DNA of 64,000 bases from the NCBI RefSeq assembly GCF_014191375.1, contig NZ_JACHWN010000003.1, positions 62,001 to 126,000 on the forward strand, given 5' to 3'. The DNA is from Mesorhizobium sp. RMAD-H1 (lineage in GTDB: Bacteria > Pseudomonadota > Alphaproteobacteria > Rhizobiales > Rhizobiaceae). The notes beneath the pieces were generated by a model. The model was not told the origin of the DNA, did not search any database, and worked only from the letters and a program-made list of their open reading frames with translations. Below, piece after piece: positions 15,812 through 25,373 of this stretch; positions within the stretch are counted from its first letter, which is position 1, and each line of letters begins with the position of its first letter. The translations under genes and the position numbers were made by a program.

Positions 15812-17001
15812 GCCGGCGTCTCAATGTGGATGTCGCGATCATCGGCGGAGGCCTCGTCGGCTCGTCCGCGGCGCTGGCCTTGCGCGGGATGGGCATGAGC
15901 GTGGCGCTTCTCGATCGGCGCTTTTGCGGTGCGCAGGCAAGCGGCGTCAACTATGGCGGCGTGCGGCGGCAGGGCCGCCCGCCCGAGCAATTGCCGCTCG
16001 CCCAGCGTGCCCATGCCATCTGGCCGCGCCTCAAGGCGCTGATCGGGATCGATGGCGAATATATGCGCTCCGGCCACCTCAAACTCGCGGCAAGCGAGGC
16101 GGACATGGCTGCGCTCGAAACCTATGCGGCGAGGGTGGCGGACTGCGGCCTCGACCTGGAACTCATCGGCCATAACGAGCTGCGCCGTCGTTTCGCCTTT
16201 CTGGGCTCCGGCATTGTCGGCGCCTCCTTCTGTCCTGGCGACGGCCATGCCAATCCGCGCCTGGTGGCGAGCGGCTTTGCCGCGGCGGCACGGCGCGCTG
16301 GCGTGCATGTGCTGGAGAACACCCCGGTCAGGGAGATCACGCGAAATGGCGGGGGGTTTGTGCTGGAGGCCGGGGATGTAATTGACGTTTATACCCCCGT
16401 GGTCGTCAACAATGCGGGGGCATGGGGAGATGAGTTCGCCGCGCTTTTCGGCGAGCCGGTTCCGCTCACCCGCATCTATCCATCCATGGTGGTGACGGAG
16501 CCACTGGCGCCGGTGCTCACCGTCAATATCGGCATGGAGGGAGGCGGCATCTATGCCCGGCAGGTGGAGCGCGGCAATTGCATCGTCGGCGGCGAACGCA
16601 CCCAGCCCTTTGCCGACCCGGATTTCTCGCGCCCCAACAGCGAGAGCACGCTCCTCATGATGAACCGCGCTGCAACCCTTTTCCCAGGTCTCAGGCACGC
16701 GCATGTCATCCGCTCCTGGAGCGGGACAGAGGGCATGATGACCGACAGAAATCCCGTGATCGGGCCGAGCCGGACGACGCCGGGCCTGATCCATGCGTTC
16801 GGCTTTTCCGGCGCCGGCTTCCAGATCGCGCCGGGTGTCGGCGAGGTGCTGGCCGAGCTCGTCCGCGACGGCCGCGCGACGACGCCGATCGAGGCCTTCT
16901 CCATAACCCGCTTCGCAACGGACGCGGGGCCAACCATCGACCGCACCATTCACGGCTCGGGTGCGGAGCAGATCGCAGAGCCGCAACAAAGGGGAGTCTG
17001 A
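15808..17001 (+). CDS. FAD-dependent amino-acid/opine dehydrogenase (DadA/HcnC-like catalytic subunit)
   Basis: A 397-residue DAO-family flavoprotein. It starts at GTG 15808 (GTGA overlap; GGGAGG upstream). The FAD motif is IIGGGLVGSSAA (residues 11-22), and the C-terminal HAFGFSGAGFQIAPGVG is typical of D-amino-acid dehydrogenase, sarcosine/glycine oxidase and the beta subunit of D-hydroxyproline dehydrogenase. This is the subunit expected to oxidise the C-N bond of the substrate. Because the operon importer is polyamine-type and no racemase or hydroxyproline gene is present, the substrate (opine, betaine or imino acid) is open. Confidence 0.83.
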   Translation: MSRRLNVDVAIIGGGLVGSSAALALRGMGMSVALLDRRFCGAQASGVNYGGVRRQGRPPEQLPLAQRAHAIWPRLKALIGIDGEYMRSGHLKLAASEADMAALETYAARVADCGLDLELIGHNELRRRFAFLGSGIVGASFCPGDGHANPRLVASGFAAAARRAGVHVLENTPVREITRNGGGFVLEAGDVIDVYTPVVVNNAGAWGDEFAALFGEPVPLTRIYPSMVVTEPLAPVLTVNIGMEGGGIYARQVERGNCIVGGERTQPFADPDFSRPNSESTLLMMNRAATLFPGLRHAHVIRSWSGTEGMMTDRNPVIGPSRTTPGLIHAFGFSGAGFQIAPGVGEVLAELVRDGRATTPIEAFSITRFATDAGPTIDRTIHGSGAEQIAEPQQRGV

Positions 17002-17005
17002 CAAT

Positions 17006-18061
17006 ATGATCAATCATCGAACCATGTTCACCGCGGGCATTGCCGCGCTGGCGTTTGCCGCTTCCGGTGGCGCCGCCCTGGGAGAAACGAAGACGCTTTA
17101 TGTCGGCATGAATGGCGGCAATTTCGAGCGCACCTATCTGCAGGCGGTCTTTCCGGATTTCGAGAAGGCCAATGGCGTCAAGATCGTGGTCGTGCCCGGC
17201 ACGTCCGCCGATATTCTCGCCAAGGCCACCGCCGCCAAGGACAAGCCGCAGATGCATCTCATGTTCCTCGACGACGGCGTGATGGTGCGCGCCATCGGCG
17301 CGGGTCTGTGCGAAAAGCTGAAGCCAAGCCCCGAGCTCAATGAGATCGCGCCCAGCGCCCGGCTGAAAGGTGACATGGCTGCCGGCATCGATCTCGGCAT
17401 GACCGGCCTCGCCTATAACAGGAAGATGTTCGATGAGAACGGCTGGACGGCACCGACCTCCTGGATGGATCTGGCCGATCCGAAGTTCGAGGGCAAGGTT
17501 GTCTTCCAGTCGGCCGCAGCCTCCTCGTTCGGCCTCCACGCTTTCCTCATGTTCAACCGCATCCAGGGTGGTAATGAGGAGAATGTCGAGCCCGGATTCG
17601 AGAAATTTCCCGATACGATCGGCAGGAATGTTCTCGAATATATCCCGAATTCGGCCAAGATTTCGGAAATGGTGCAGACGGGCGACGCGGCGATCTTCCC
17701 GCTGACGCCTACCGCCGTCTCGACGCTTCAGGACAAGGGCATTCCCGTGGAATACGCCCAGCCCAAGGAGGGCTCGGTCATGCTGATGGTGGCGGAATGC
17801 GTGATCGCCAACAGTTCGGAGCCGGAACTGGCGCAGAAGCTTGCTGCCTATCTCCTTTCGGCGGACGCCCAGTCCAAGGCGCTCGCGGCCGGCAATATCG
17901 TGCCTTCCAACCCGAGCGCCAAGGCGACGACGCCCGAGGCGGAGAAGAAGCTCGAAGCCTTCCACACCTTTATGAAGACGGCGGTGACGCTGGACTGGGA
18001 TGCCATTAACGCCAAGCGGCCGGAATGGAACAGCCGCTGGAACAAAACGATCGAGCAATAG
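17006..18061 (+). CDS. ABC transporter substrate-binding protein, spermidine/putrescine (PotD) type
   Basis: A 351-residue periplasmic binding protein. It has a signal peptide (basic MINHR, hydrophobic core, cleavage near AALG/ET at about residues 26-28) and an SBP_bac-type fold with the PotD-like segments MTGLAYNRKMFDENGWTAP and SWMDLADPKFEGKVV. AGGGGAG lies 9 bases upstream of ATG 17006. It closes the operon and would hand the substrate to the PotABC-like membrane complex. A hairpin follows at 18072-18098. Confidence 0.87.
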   Translation: MINHRTMFTAGIAALAFAASGGAALGETKTLYVGMNGGNFERTYLQAVFPDFEKANGVKIVVVPGTSADILAKATAAKDKPQMHLMFLDDGVMVRAIGAGLCEKLKPSPELNEIAPSARLKGDMAAGIDLGMTGLAYNRKMFDENGWTAPTSWMDLADPKFEGKVVFQSAAASSFGLHAFLMFNRIQGGNEENVEPGFEKFPDTIGRNVLEYIPNSAKISEMVQTGDAAIFPLTPTAVSTLQDKGIPVEYAQPKEGSVMLMVAECVIANSSEPELAQKLAAYLLSADAQSKALAAGNIVPSNPSAKATTPEAEKKLEAFHTFMKTAVTLDWDAINAKRPEWNSRWNKTIEQ

Positions 18062-18071
18062 CTCTCAGTCC

Positions 18072-18098
18072 ATGGCCCGGTGACGATCGCCGGGCCAT
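18072..18098. terminator. Hairpin between convergent potD-like and lysR genes
   Basis: ATGGCCCGG 18072-18080 pairs with CCGGGCCAT 18090-18098 around a 9-base loop, 10 bases after the binding-protein stop and 14 before the end of the LysR gene. It is strong but has no T-run, so bidirectional termination is likely rather than certain. Confidence 0.45.
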
Positions 18099-18112
18099 AT
18101 GGCTCTACCACC

Positions 18113-19024
18113 TCAATGTCCAGGCCGCAGCACCTGTCTGGCCAGATCTATGAAGGCGCGCAGCTTCGGCTGGGTCTGGGCACGTTGCGGGAAATAGAGG
18201 AAGAGGCCCGGGGTCTGCGGCAGGAACAGCTCGAGCACGCGGACAAGCGCGCCGGTCGCAAGTTCCGCCTCCACCGCGATATCGGCGACATAGGCGAGAC
18301 CAAGGCCGGCGCGCGCCCATGCGACGAGAAGTTCGCTGTCGTTGACGATGAGACTGCCCCGGGGATCGACGGACAAGGCCTTGCCGTCGCGCTCGAATTC
18401 CCACCGGTAGATCGTGCCCGATCGGGGAAAGCGATAGCGGATCGCTTCATGGCCGGCCAGGTCCTCGGGCCCCCGCGGTTCGCCATGGGTGGCGAGGTAG
18501 GCGGGGCTCGCCACGACCGACCAGGTGATATCCCGCGTCAGCCGCACCGCCACCATGCCGGGCTCGATATATTCGCCGATGCGGATACCCGCGTCGAAGC
18601 CGCGCGCCGTCAGGTCTACGGTTGCATCCTCGATGGCGATCTCCACGGCGATCTTTGGATAGGTGCGCCTCAAGGCACCTACGGTCGGCTCTATGACGAG
18701 CGGGACGGCCATGCGCGGTACCGTCAGGCGCAGCAGCCCCGAGGGTTCATTGCCCAATGCGCTTGCCGCCTCGATCGCCGCCGCCATCTCCGCCGCGGCG
18801 GGGGCCGCCCGGGCGAAGAGGGCAGCCCCTGCTTCCGTCAGGCCCACGCGTCTCGTCGTGCGGATGAACAAAGGTGTTCCCACCCGCGCCTCCAATGCCT
18901 TTACCGCCTGGCTGACCGCTGCCGGCGAAACACCCAGCCGCGCCGCCGCGGCGGTAAAGCCGCCGGCCTCCGCCGCCGCGAGAAAGACCGAGAGGCCGGA
19001 GAAGGGATCAAGGGGCTGACTCAT
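18113..19024 (-). CDS. LysR family transcriptional regulator
   Basis: A 303-residue LTTR. The N-terminal HTH (about residues 10-65) reads FLAAAEAGGFTAAAARLGVS, then KALEARVGTPLF. The rest is the periplasmic-binding-like effector domain. It is divergent from a Tat-signal SDR gene at 19133 across a 108-base gap, the classical LTTR layout, so the SDR is its probable target. The effector is unknown. Confidence 0.88.
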   Translation of the reverse strand: MSQPLDPFSGLSVFLAAAEAGGFTAAAARLGVSPAAVSQAVKALEARVGTPLFIRTTRRVGLTEAGAALFARAAPAAAEMAAAIEAASALGNEPSGLLRLTVPRMAVPLVIEPTVGALRRTYPKIAVEIAIEDATVDLTARGFDAGIRIGEYIEPGMVAVRLTRDITWSVVASPAYLATHGEPRGPEDLAGHEAIRYRFPRSGTIYRWEFERDGKALSVDPRGSLIVNDSELLVAWARAGLGLAYVADIAVEAELATGALVRVLELFLPQTPGLFLYFPQRAQTQPKLRAFIDLARQVLRPGH

Positions 19025-19132
19025 GGGACAATTATTAACATCACCTTTAAAATCCTGAAAGATAGCATGGCTTTATCGCTGGAATGGCTTCGCGTAGCGT
19101 CTCCACAGATCACATGAGCAGGAGACCAGCCA

Positions 19133-20002
19133 ATGAGCCAGACGAGTTCCTCCGACCTTCTTCTTTCACGCCGCCACATGATTGTCGGCACGCTCGCCGC
19201 CGGTGCCGCGGCGGGCGCGGCGCTGGCCGCCTCTCCCGCGGCCGCACAAACGCCCGTCCTGCTGGAAGGCAAGGTGGCAATTATCACCGGCGGCACGTCA
19301 GGTATCGGCGCGGTGACGGCCGGAACGCTTGCTGCCGCCGGCGCCAAGGTGGCCTTCAATGGAAGACGTGAAGCCCTGGGCCGCGAAGTGGAGGACCGCA
19401 TTCGCGCGGCAGGGGGCGATGTCGTCTACATCAGATCGGATGTGCGCGACGCCAGTCAGATGGAGCGCTTCGTCGCGGAAACCGTGGAGCGCTATGGCCG
19501 GCTCGACATCGCGTTCAACAATGCCGGCATTGACCTGCCGCCCGCACCAATCGCCGAAACCGATATTGCCGGTTTCGACGACCAGGTCGCGACGAATTTG
19601 CGTGGCGTCTTCGTGGCGATGAAATACGAATTGCCGCATCTCGTGCTATCGAAAGGTTCCATCATCAACATGGCTTCGATCGGCGGCCGCCATGCCTTTC
19701 CGAACATTGTTGCCTATGGTGCCGCCAAGGCGGCGGTGATCCACATGACGCGCGCCGCCGCACAGGAATATGGTCGCGACGTGCGCATCAACGCCATTGC
19801 TCCGGGTCCGATTGAGTCGCCAATGCTGGAACGTGTCCGGCGTGACTGGAAAGTGACGACCGAACAGCTTGTCGCGCCCTATCCCATGCAGCGGGTCGGA
19901 ACACCCGAGGAGGTCGCATCCGTGGTTCTGTTCCTTGCCAGCGATGCCAGTTCCTATGTCAGTGGCCACGTGATCGGCATTGACGGCGGTGATCTCGCCT
20001 GA
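19133..20002 (+). CDS. SDR oxidoreductase with twin-arginine signal peptide
   Basis: A 289-residue short-chain dehydrogenase with an N-terminal extension. S12-R13-R14 is followed by a hydrophobic alanine-rich stretch and an AxA-type cleavage site near residue 38. The mature enzyme has TGGTSGIG (52-59), NNAG (129-132), catalytic S182, Y195 and K199, and a VSGHVIGIDGG end. The cofactor is NAD(P), so Tat export after cytoplasmic folding would carry a bound nucleotide into the periplasm; that is unusual but seen in some rhizobial SDRs. It is probably controlled by the divergent LysR gene. Substrate unknown. Confidence 0.85.
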   Translation: MSQTSSSDLLLSRRHMIVGTLAAGAAAGAALAASPAAAQTPVLLEGKVAIITGGTSGIGAVTAGTLAAAGAKVAFNGRREALGREVEDRIRAAGGDVVYIRSDVRDASQMERFVAETVERYGRLDIAFNNAGIDLPPAPIAETDIAGFDDQVATNLRGVFVAMKYELPHLVLSKGSIINMASIGGRHAFPNIVAYGAAKAAVIHMTRAAAQEYGRDVRINAIAPGPIESPMLERVRRDWKVTTEQLVAPYPMQRVGTPEEVASVVLFLASDASSYVSGHVIGIDGGDLA

Positions 20003-20009
20003 CCTGCAC

Positions 20010-20453
20010 TCACTCCTCCGGCCTGATGAAAGCCAGGCCGGTTTCGGGATCATGTTTCTTCCTGAGATATGCGGGGGATTCGGTCAGCACGATCTCGAGG
20101 GTGGGGCGGACGTGCCCCTCAGCCAGGTGACCGGCGATCGCGCTGCCGTCGCGCCTGCCGAGCACGGCGTGGATATGGATCGCCTGACCGCCATCCGGCG
20201 CTAGCGCGACATCACCGTTGAGCGAGGCGACCTCCACCTGCTCCTTCACCGGGTTGCGCAGATATTGCTTCGTTTCCCAGTCGAAATAGGTCATGACCGC
20301 CTCGCTGAAGGCACCGATCGCGGAAAATTGTGCGGCGGAAAGCTGCTCGCGTCGGGCGAAATCCTTCAGGCAGGCCATCAATTCGTCGCCCGTCTCCAGC
20401 ACGACGGCAAAGGTCCGCTGTCCACCATTCTCGGCAAGAAGTTTGGTCTGCAT
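20010..20453 (-). CDS. PPC (DUF296) domain protein
   Basis: A 147-residue protein that is entirely a plants-and-prokaryotes-conserved domain. H93, H95 and H109 (AIHIHAVLGR and GHLAEG) match the metal-binding histidines seen in bacterial PPC trimers. ATG 20453 is preferred over an in-frame TTG 18 bases upstream because GAGAGGA sits before it. Bacterial members are small trimeric proteins of unclear role; plant homologues bind AT-rich DNA, but a DNA-binding role here is not shown. It is convergent with the SDR gene, 7 bases apart. Confidence 0.82.
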   Translation of the reverse strand: MQTKLLAENGGQRTFAVVLETGDELMACLKDFARREQLSAAQFSAIGAFSEAVMTYFDWETKQYLRNPVKEQVEVASLNGDVALAPDGGQAIHIHAVLGRRDGSAIAGHLAEGHVRPTLEIVLTESPAYLRKKHDPETGLAFIRPEE

Positions 20454-20498
20454 GCTGTTCCTCTCGCGCAAATGAAGGCATTCGGGCCTTCGCGGCGC

Positions 20499-21017
20499 CT
20501 ATTCGCTTATCACGCCGCAGGCGATGCGGTCGCCGGAATTGCCCGAAGGCTGGCTCTTATAATCATCGGGGCCGGCGTGCAGGATGATCGCAGAGCCGTC
20601 ATCGTCCTTGAGGCGCTGGTCTCCTTCCGTGCCCAGGGTGAACCCGCGGGTGAAGAACTCCGCCTGCAGCATCCCGTCTTCCTGGACGTGGACATTCGGC
20701 AGATCGCCGGGATGCGGGGCGTTTTCCACATGAAGGCCGTGTTCCAATCCACGCGCAAGATGCCCGCCGGCGGATTCGAAACCGTTGTCCGCCTCGCATT
20801 TGCCGGTTTCATGGACATGTATGCCGTGCGCGCCCGCCGGCACGCCCTTGGCGTCGACCACCACATGCACGATGCCCGAAGCGGTCTCGGTCATGGTGAT
20901 CGTTCCGGTGATTCCCTCACCTTCCAGCGTCGCCTTGGCGGTGTCTCCTTCCGCGGCATGCGCCTGTGGCAGCAGAAGGCCCGCAATGATCGTCGTTCCA
21001 AGCAATAATCGTTTCAT
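20499..21017 (-). CDS. sodC: Periplasmic Cu/Zn superoxide dismutase
   Basis: A 172-residue protein. The signal peptide runs to about residue 21 (AHA/AEG). Copper ligands H67 and H69 (GIHVHE), bridging H86 (GGH) and H147 (ILHAGPDD); zinc ligands H93, H102 and D105; the disulfide pair is C74 and C167; the active-site arginine is R164 (GDRIACG). All key residues are present, so it should convert superoxide to peroxide and oxygen in the periplasm. ATG 21017 has GGGAG upstream; a long upstream frame in the same phase is only open reading and antisense to the AI-2E gene. Confidence 0.92.
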   Translation of the reverse strand: MKRLLLGTTIIAGLLLPQAHAAEGDTAKATLEGEGITGTITMTETASGIVHVVVDAKGVPAGAHGIHVHETGKCEADNGFESAGGHLARGLEHGLHVENAPHPGDLPNVHVQEDGMLQAEFFTRGFTLGTEGDQRLKDDDGSAIILHAGPDDYKSQPSGNSGDRIACGVISE

Positions 21018-21082
21018 CCCATCAACTCCCGCGTTCTGTGCAACCGATCGAACCGGCAAAGGTCGAAAATGTTCACGCGCCG

Positions 21083-22159
21083 CTAAGTTTCGCCGGGCAG
21101 ATCCGTGTCTTCGTGCAGCGTGTCCCGGATCCAGAGCTTCTTGACGAGGACGAAGACAACCACGGTCAGGGGCGTTGCGAACAGCACGCCCAGCGGGCCG
21201 AACAGCAGGCCGAAGGCGATAATGGCGAAAATGGTGACCGCCGGCGGAAGCCGGACGGTCTGCTCCTGGACGAGTGGCGTGATCACCATCCCCTCCACCT
21301 GCTGGATCACGATATAGAGGCCAATTACCCATGCCACCGTCGCGGGCCCTTCCCCCAGGGCGACAATTGCTGCCGGAACGACACCCAGCACCGAGCCGAT
21401 GACCGGCACGAATTCCAGCAGGCCGGCAATGAGGCCGAGGGCCAGGGCCGACGGCACACCCAGCGCCCAGAGCCCGACGGCCGTGAGGATGCCGACGAAG
21501 AGCATCGCCAGCAATTGCCCCAGAAGCCACAGCCGGAGGGCATCGAACAGGGCGGCCAGCGTATCGGACAGTTCGCGGCGTACCCCAGGCGCGGCAAGCA
21601 GCAGGATGCCGCGACGGTAAAGATCGGGATTGGCGGCCAGGTAGACGCCGGCCGCAAGAAGCAGCAGGAGGTTGGCGGCGGTGCCCGCCACAAGCGAGGA
21701 ATAGTTGGTGATGCGCGAGACGAGCGATGTCCCGTCGATCATCCGCCGTGCATATTCCTCCAGCCGTTCCTCCAGCCTGCTGATGCCGATCGCGTTTTCG
21801 ACCCTGTCGATCAGTTCGGGGAAGCGTTCGAACAACTGGCTGACCTGGGCGCTTATCTGTGCGCCAAGCAGGAAGATGAAGGCGGCGATCAGCGCGGCCA
21901 CGATCACGATGGCCAGGGCGAGCGCTCCTTTCGGCTTTAACGGGGTGTGGCTTTGGATAAGATCGGCGAAAGACCTGAGCACTACCGCCACGAGAACCGA
22001 GCCGAAGGCCAGCAGAATGAGATGGGAAAGCTGCCACAATGCAAAAAGGGCGGCGGCGAACCCTGCCGCGAGAAGAAAGATGCGGGCAAAGAAGGAGATA
22101 TCGGCGCTGCTGCCGAGGGTCTTTCCTGACACCGCTTCATCTTTCTTCACGTCGAGCAT
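21083..22159 (-). CDS. AI-2E family (PerM/YhhQ-like) membrane transporter
   Basis: A 358-residue protein with about eight hydrophobic segments. The typical family end GLLFGPLGVLFATPLTVVVFVLVKKLW is followed by a short hydrophilic tail. AI-2E family members have been tied to autoinducer-2 release or to sodium/proton exchange; the name is historical and the function here is not known. It starts at ATG 22159 and stands 65 bases upstream of sodC on the same strand, so co-transcription is possible. Confidence 0.82.
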   Translation of the reverse strand: MLDVKKDEAVSGKTLGSSADISFFARIFLLAAGFAAALFALWQLSHLILLAFGSVLVAVVLRSFADLIQSHTPLKPKGALALAIVIVAALIAAFIFLLGAQISAQVSQLFERFPELIDRVENAIGISRLEERLEEYARRMIDGTSLVSRITNYSSLVAGTAANLLLLLAAGVYLAANPDLYRRGILLLAAPGVRRELSDTLAALFDALRLWLLGQLLAMLFVGILTAVGLWALGVPSALALGLIAGLLEFVPVIGSVLGVVPAAIVALGEGPATVAWVIGLYIVIQQVEGMVITPLVQEQTVRLPPAVTIFAIIAFGLLFGPLGVLFATPLTVVVFVLVKKLWIRDTLHEDTDLPGET

Positions 22160-22833
22160 CCGGTCGGGTTGGCAATTCCAGAAGCCGGATGTCTAACCTT
22201 CTTGCCCTTCCTTGGTTCCCTCTTGAATGGCGAAGTCGATTGTGCGGAAGCAGTAAAAGATCATGTTCTTGCCGCGGATGCAGGTAAAGAAGAAACAAGA
22301 ATTATCTCAAATAATTTTACTAGAAGATATCGTGGAGTAATTCGATTATTCCCAAATTGGACGAAATATTTTCCACCTTTTACATAATATAACTATATTA
22401 GAATTTTCTAAACTGCAGAATAGTGAAAGTAGATTTACGCGTTGCCGCAGATGTGTTGGAATTATGACCATTTGCGCAGCGTCATCACACGAAATATTTC
22501 AAAGGTGAGATGTTGTTGTATTGCACTGCAGCATCATTCTCATATCGTCTTCGGCATGCCATTCATTCAGCGGCTGGGAATGTGCATGAGGAGTTCCGTC
22601 ATAGCGAGCAATCTGGATTTTCAACGCACCGGTTTGGATTTCCGCTTCGCGCGATGCGGGTTCTTGAAAAGCAGATTCCGGAAGAACCGGAAACAGGCGG
22701 CCAGTCGGTCTTCTGTTCATCGCCTTAAAATCCGCACCATTTTCCTGAGGGATGGTTATACTGCACCCCTGATTTGACACCTACGATGTCCGGATCCACG
22801 GGATCCGGGCGCCTTGCATAGGAACACAACGAC
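22160..22833. other. 674-base AT-rich intergenic region before the polysaccharide module
   Basis: No convincing gene is present; small open frames have no ribosome site or family. The stretch 22280-22440 is markedly AT-rich compared with the 60%+ GC around it. An inverted repeat CCGGATCC 22790-22797 with GGATCCGG 22801-22808 lies in the leader of ugd, just before the AGGAAC ribosome site. The promoter of the polysaccharide operon must be here but is not clear. Confidence 0.5.
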
Positions 22834-24231
22834 ATGAATTTAACGGTCTTTGGAATTGGCTATGTCGGCCTCGTGCAGGCGGCCGTGCTGGCTGAGGTCG
22901 GGCATGATGTGACATGCGTGGATGTCGACGCCGCAAAGGTGGAGCGGCTCAATCAGGGCATCATCCCGATCTATGAGCCGGGTCTCGAGGGCCTTGTCAG
23001 GGAGAATCATGCGGCAGGGCGTATCCGGTTCACGACCGATGCCGCAGCCGCGGTAAAACATGGCCAGATCCTGATGAGCGCGGTCGGTACGCCGCCCGGC
23101 GAGGATGGGTCGGCCGATCTCAAATATGTGCTTGCCGTCGCCGAGGCCATCGGGCGCGAGATGGAGGCGCCGAAGATCGTCGTCAGCAAATCGACGGTGC
23201 CGGTCGGCACCTGCGACAAGATAAGGGCCACCATTGCCGGCATCCTGAAGGAGCGGGGTCGCGAGAACCTTTCCTTCGACGTCGTCTCCAACCCGGAATT
23301 CCTCAAGGAAGGCTCGGCCGTGGCCGATTGCATGCGGCCTGACCGCATCATCATCGGCACCGGCAGCGAGAAAACCGAGAAGGTGATGCGGGAGCTCTAC
23401 GCCCCGTTCAACCGTAATCACGATCGCATCATCGTGATGGATGTGCGTAGCGCCGAGTTCACCAAATATGCCGCAAACTGCATGCTGGCGACCAAGATCA
23501 GCTTCATGAACGAGATGTCGAACCTGGCGGAGCGGCTGGATGCCGATATCGAGGCCGTGCGCAGGGGCATCGGCAGCGATCCCCGCATCGGCTATGATTT
23601 CATCTATCCGGGGCTGGGCTATGGCGGCTCGTGCTTCCCGAAGGATGTGCGCGCCCTGATCAAGACGGCGGAAACCGTCAATTTCGAGCCCAAGATGCTG
23701 AAAGCGGTCGAGCAGCGCAACAATGAGCAGAAATCGGTCCTGTTCGACAAGGTGAAGCGCCATTTCAACGGCGATCTCAAGGGCCGGACCTTCGCGCTCT
23801 GGGGCCTGGCGTTCAAGCCGAATACCGACGACATGCGCGAAGCTCCCTCCCGCATCCTGATGGAGGCGCTGTGGGAGGCCGGGGCGACCGTGCAGGCCTT
23901 CGATCCCGAGGCGATGCAGGAATGCCAAAACATCTATGGCCAGCGTGACGACCTGCTTCTGTGCGGAACCAAGGAGGCGGCACTGCGCGGCGCAGACGCG
24001 CTGCTGATCGCCACGGAGTGGAAGATTTTCCGCGCGCCGGCCTTCGACGCCATGCGCGAGGCGCTGAAGACCCCGGTGATCTTCGATGGCCGCAACCTCT
24101 ACGATCCCGAGGTCATGGCCCGCTACGGGATCGAGTATCACAGCATCGGCAGAAGGGCGGCTGGAGCGGTAGCGGCGGAATCGACCGCGGCCAAGGTGCA
24201 GGCACTGGCGGAGGTCGTCAACGCCAAATAA
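22834..24231 (+). CDS. ugd: UDP-glucose 6-dehydrogenase
   Basis: A 465-residue enzyme that oxidises UDP-glucose twice with NAD to UDP-glucuronate. The NAD motif is GIGYVG (residues 7-12). EFTKYAAN places K211 and N215. The catalytic C267 is in GGSCFPKD, the segment that forms the thioester. Its length is somewhat above the usual 435-450 because of an alanine-rich tail. It opens a five-gene polysaccharide module, so it probably supplies glucuronic acid for an acidic exopolysaccharide or capsule. Confidence 0.93.
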   Translation: MNLTVFGIGYVGLVQAAVLAEVGHDVTCVDVDAAKVERLNQGIIPIYEPGLEGLVRENHAAGRIRFTTDAAAAVKHGQILMSAVGTPPGEDGSADLKYVLAVAEAIGREMEAPKIVVSKSTVPVGTCDKIRATIAGILKERGRENLSFDVVSNPEFLKEGSAVADCMRPDRIIIGTGSEKTEKVMRELYAPFNRNHDRIIVMDVRSAEFTKYAANCMLATKISFMNEMSNLAERLDADIEAVRRGIGSDPRIGYDFIYPGLGYGGSCFPKDVRALIKTAETVNFEPKMLKAVEQRNNEQKSVLFDKVKRHFNGDLKGRTFALWGLAFKPNTDDMREAPSRILMEALWEAGATVQAFDPEAMQECQNIYGQRDDLLLCGTKEAALRGADALLIATEWKIFRAPAFDAMREALKTPVIFDGRNLYDPEVMARYGIEYHSIGRRAAGAVAAESTAAKVQALAEVVNAK

Positions 24232-24246
24232 CGAGGAGCCACGTTC

Positions 24247-25326
24247 ATGAGAGTTCTGTTTGCCGGCGGCAATGGTTACTATCCGGAATTCAACGGCGGC
24301 GTCCAGTCGAGCACCCACCACCTCGTCGGACAGTTGCGTGCCCAGGGGCATGAGGCCGGGGTGCTGGCCGCCCTGTTCGGCGACGGCATCTTCGGCCTCA
24401 AGGCGCGCGCCAAGATGAAGCTGCTCCGGCAGCCGGCGGTGATCGACAATTTTCCCGGATATCCCGTTGTCCGCGCCTGGTTTCCGTGGGAGGCGGCGAG
24501 TTTCGCGGTGGAGCGCCTGCGGCCTCAGGTGGCGGTCGTGCAGTGTCACAAATCGGTGCCGATCGGCAAGGCGTTGCAGGCACACGGCGTGCCGCTGGTG
24601 GTCTATCTCAGGAATGTCGAATTCCATGAGCTGGCGGGCGATCTCAGGGAGCTGCCTTCGGCGCATTATATCGCCAATTCCAGTTTCACGGCGCAGGCCT
24701 ACAAGGAAAAGTTCGGTATCGACGCCACGATCATTCCGCCGACGATCGACCCCGGGCTCTACAGCACCCCGACAACGCGGGAATATGTGACGCTCATCAA
24801 TCCCTATAATGAAAAGGGGTTCGAGCTCGCGGTGCGCATTGCCGAGCAGTGCCCCGATATTCCCTTCCTCATGGTGGAGAGCTGGAAGCTCGATCCCGAT
24901 CACCGGGCGCAGATCGAGCGCACCATCGCGCCGCTCAAGAATGTCAGGCTGGAGAGCCGTACCAGCGATATGAAAACGGTCTATGGGCGCACCAAGATCC
25001 TGCTCGCTCCCAGCAAATGGGAGGAGGCGTGGGGCCGGGTCGCGTCGGAGGCCCATTGCAGCGGCATTCCGGTCGTCGGATCGCGGCGCGGCGGATTGCC
25101 CGAGGCGATCGGCGAGGGCGGCGTGGTGCTCGATTATGATGCGCCGCTCGAGGAGTGGGTCGAGGCTGTCCGCCGGCTGTGGACGGACGATGCCGAATAT
25201 GAGCGGCTTTCGCGGGCTGCGAAGGTTTTCTCGGAGAGGCCGCAGCTCGACCCGCAGCGGCAGTTCGCGACCTTCCTCGACATTCTCGATCAGGCCTCCA
25301 GCAACAATGCCAGGCAGGCGGCGTGA
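24247..25326 (+). CDS. Glycosyltransferase family 4 protein
   Basis: A 359-residue GT-B enzyme. The N-terminal glycine-rich loop FNGGVQSSTHHL is typical of GT4 acceptor domains. The C-terminal half has PSKWEEAWGRVASEAHCSGIP, the E-x7-E nucleotide-sugar binding signature. GAGGAG precedes the ATG, 15 bases after ugd. It would add one sugar to a growing lipid-linked repeat unit at the cytoplasmic face. The sugar is unknown. Confidence 0.85.
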   Translation: MRVLFAGGNGYYPEFNGGVQSSTHHLVGQLRAQGHEAGVLAALFGDGIFGLKARAKMKLLRQPAVIDNFPGYPVVRAWFPWEAASFAVERLRPQVAVVQCHKSVPIGKALQAHGVPLVVYLRNVEFHELAGDLRELPSAHYIANSSFTAQAYKEKFGIDATIIPPTIDPGLYSTPTTREYVTLINPYNEKGFELAVRIAEQCPDIPFLMVESWKLDPDHRAQIERTIAPLKNVRLESRTSDMKTVYGRTKILLAPSKWEEAWGRVASEAHCSGIPVVGSRRGGLPEAIGEGGVVLDYDAPLEEWVEAVRRLWTDDAEYERLSRAAKVFSERPQLDPQRQFATFLDILDQASSNNARQAA

Positions 25327-25373
25327 CGGGCACAACTACGAGTCGTCGCGAATTTTCGAAAGCCGGAAGAAAG

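Noticed and set aside
22834-25335. An 831-codon minus-strand frame across ugd and the first glycosyltransferase
   Set aside because: Antisense to well-conserved enzymes with catalytic motifs.
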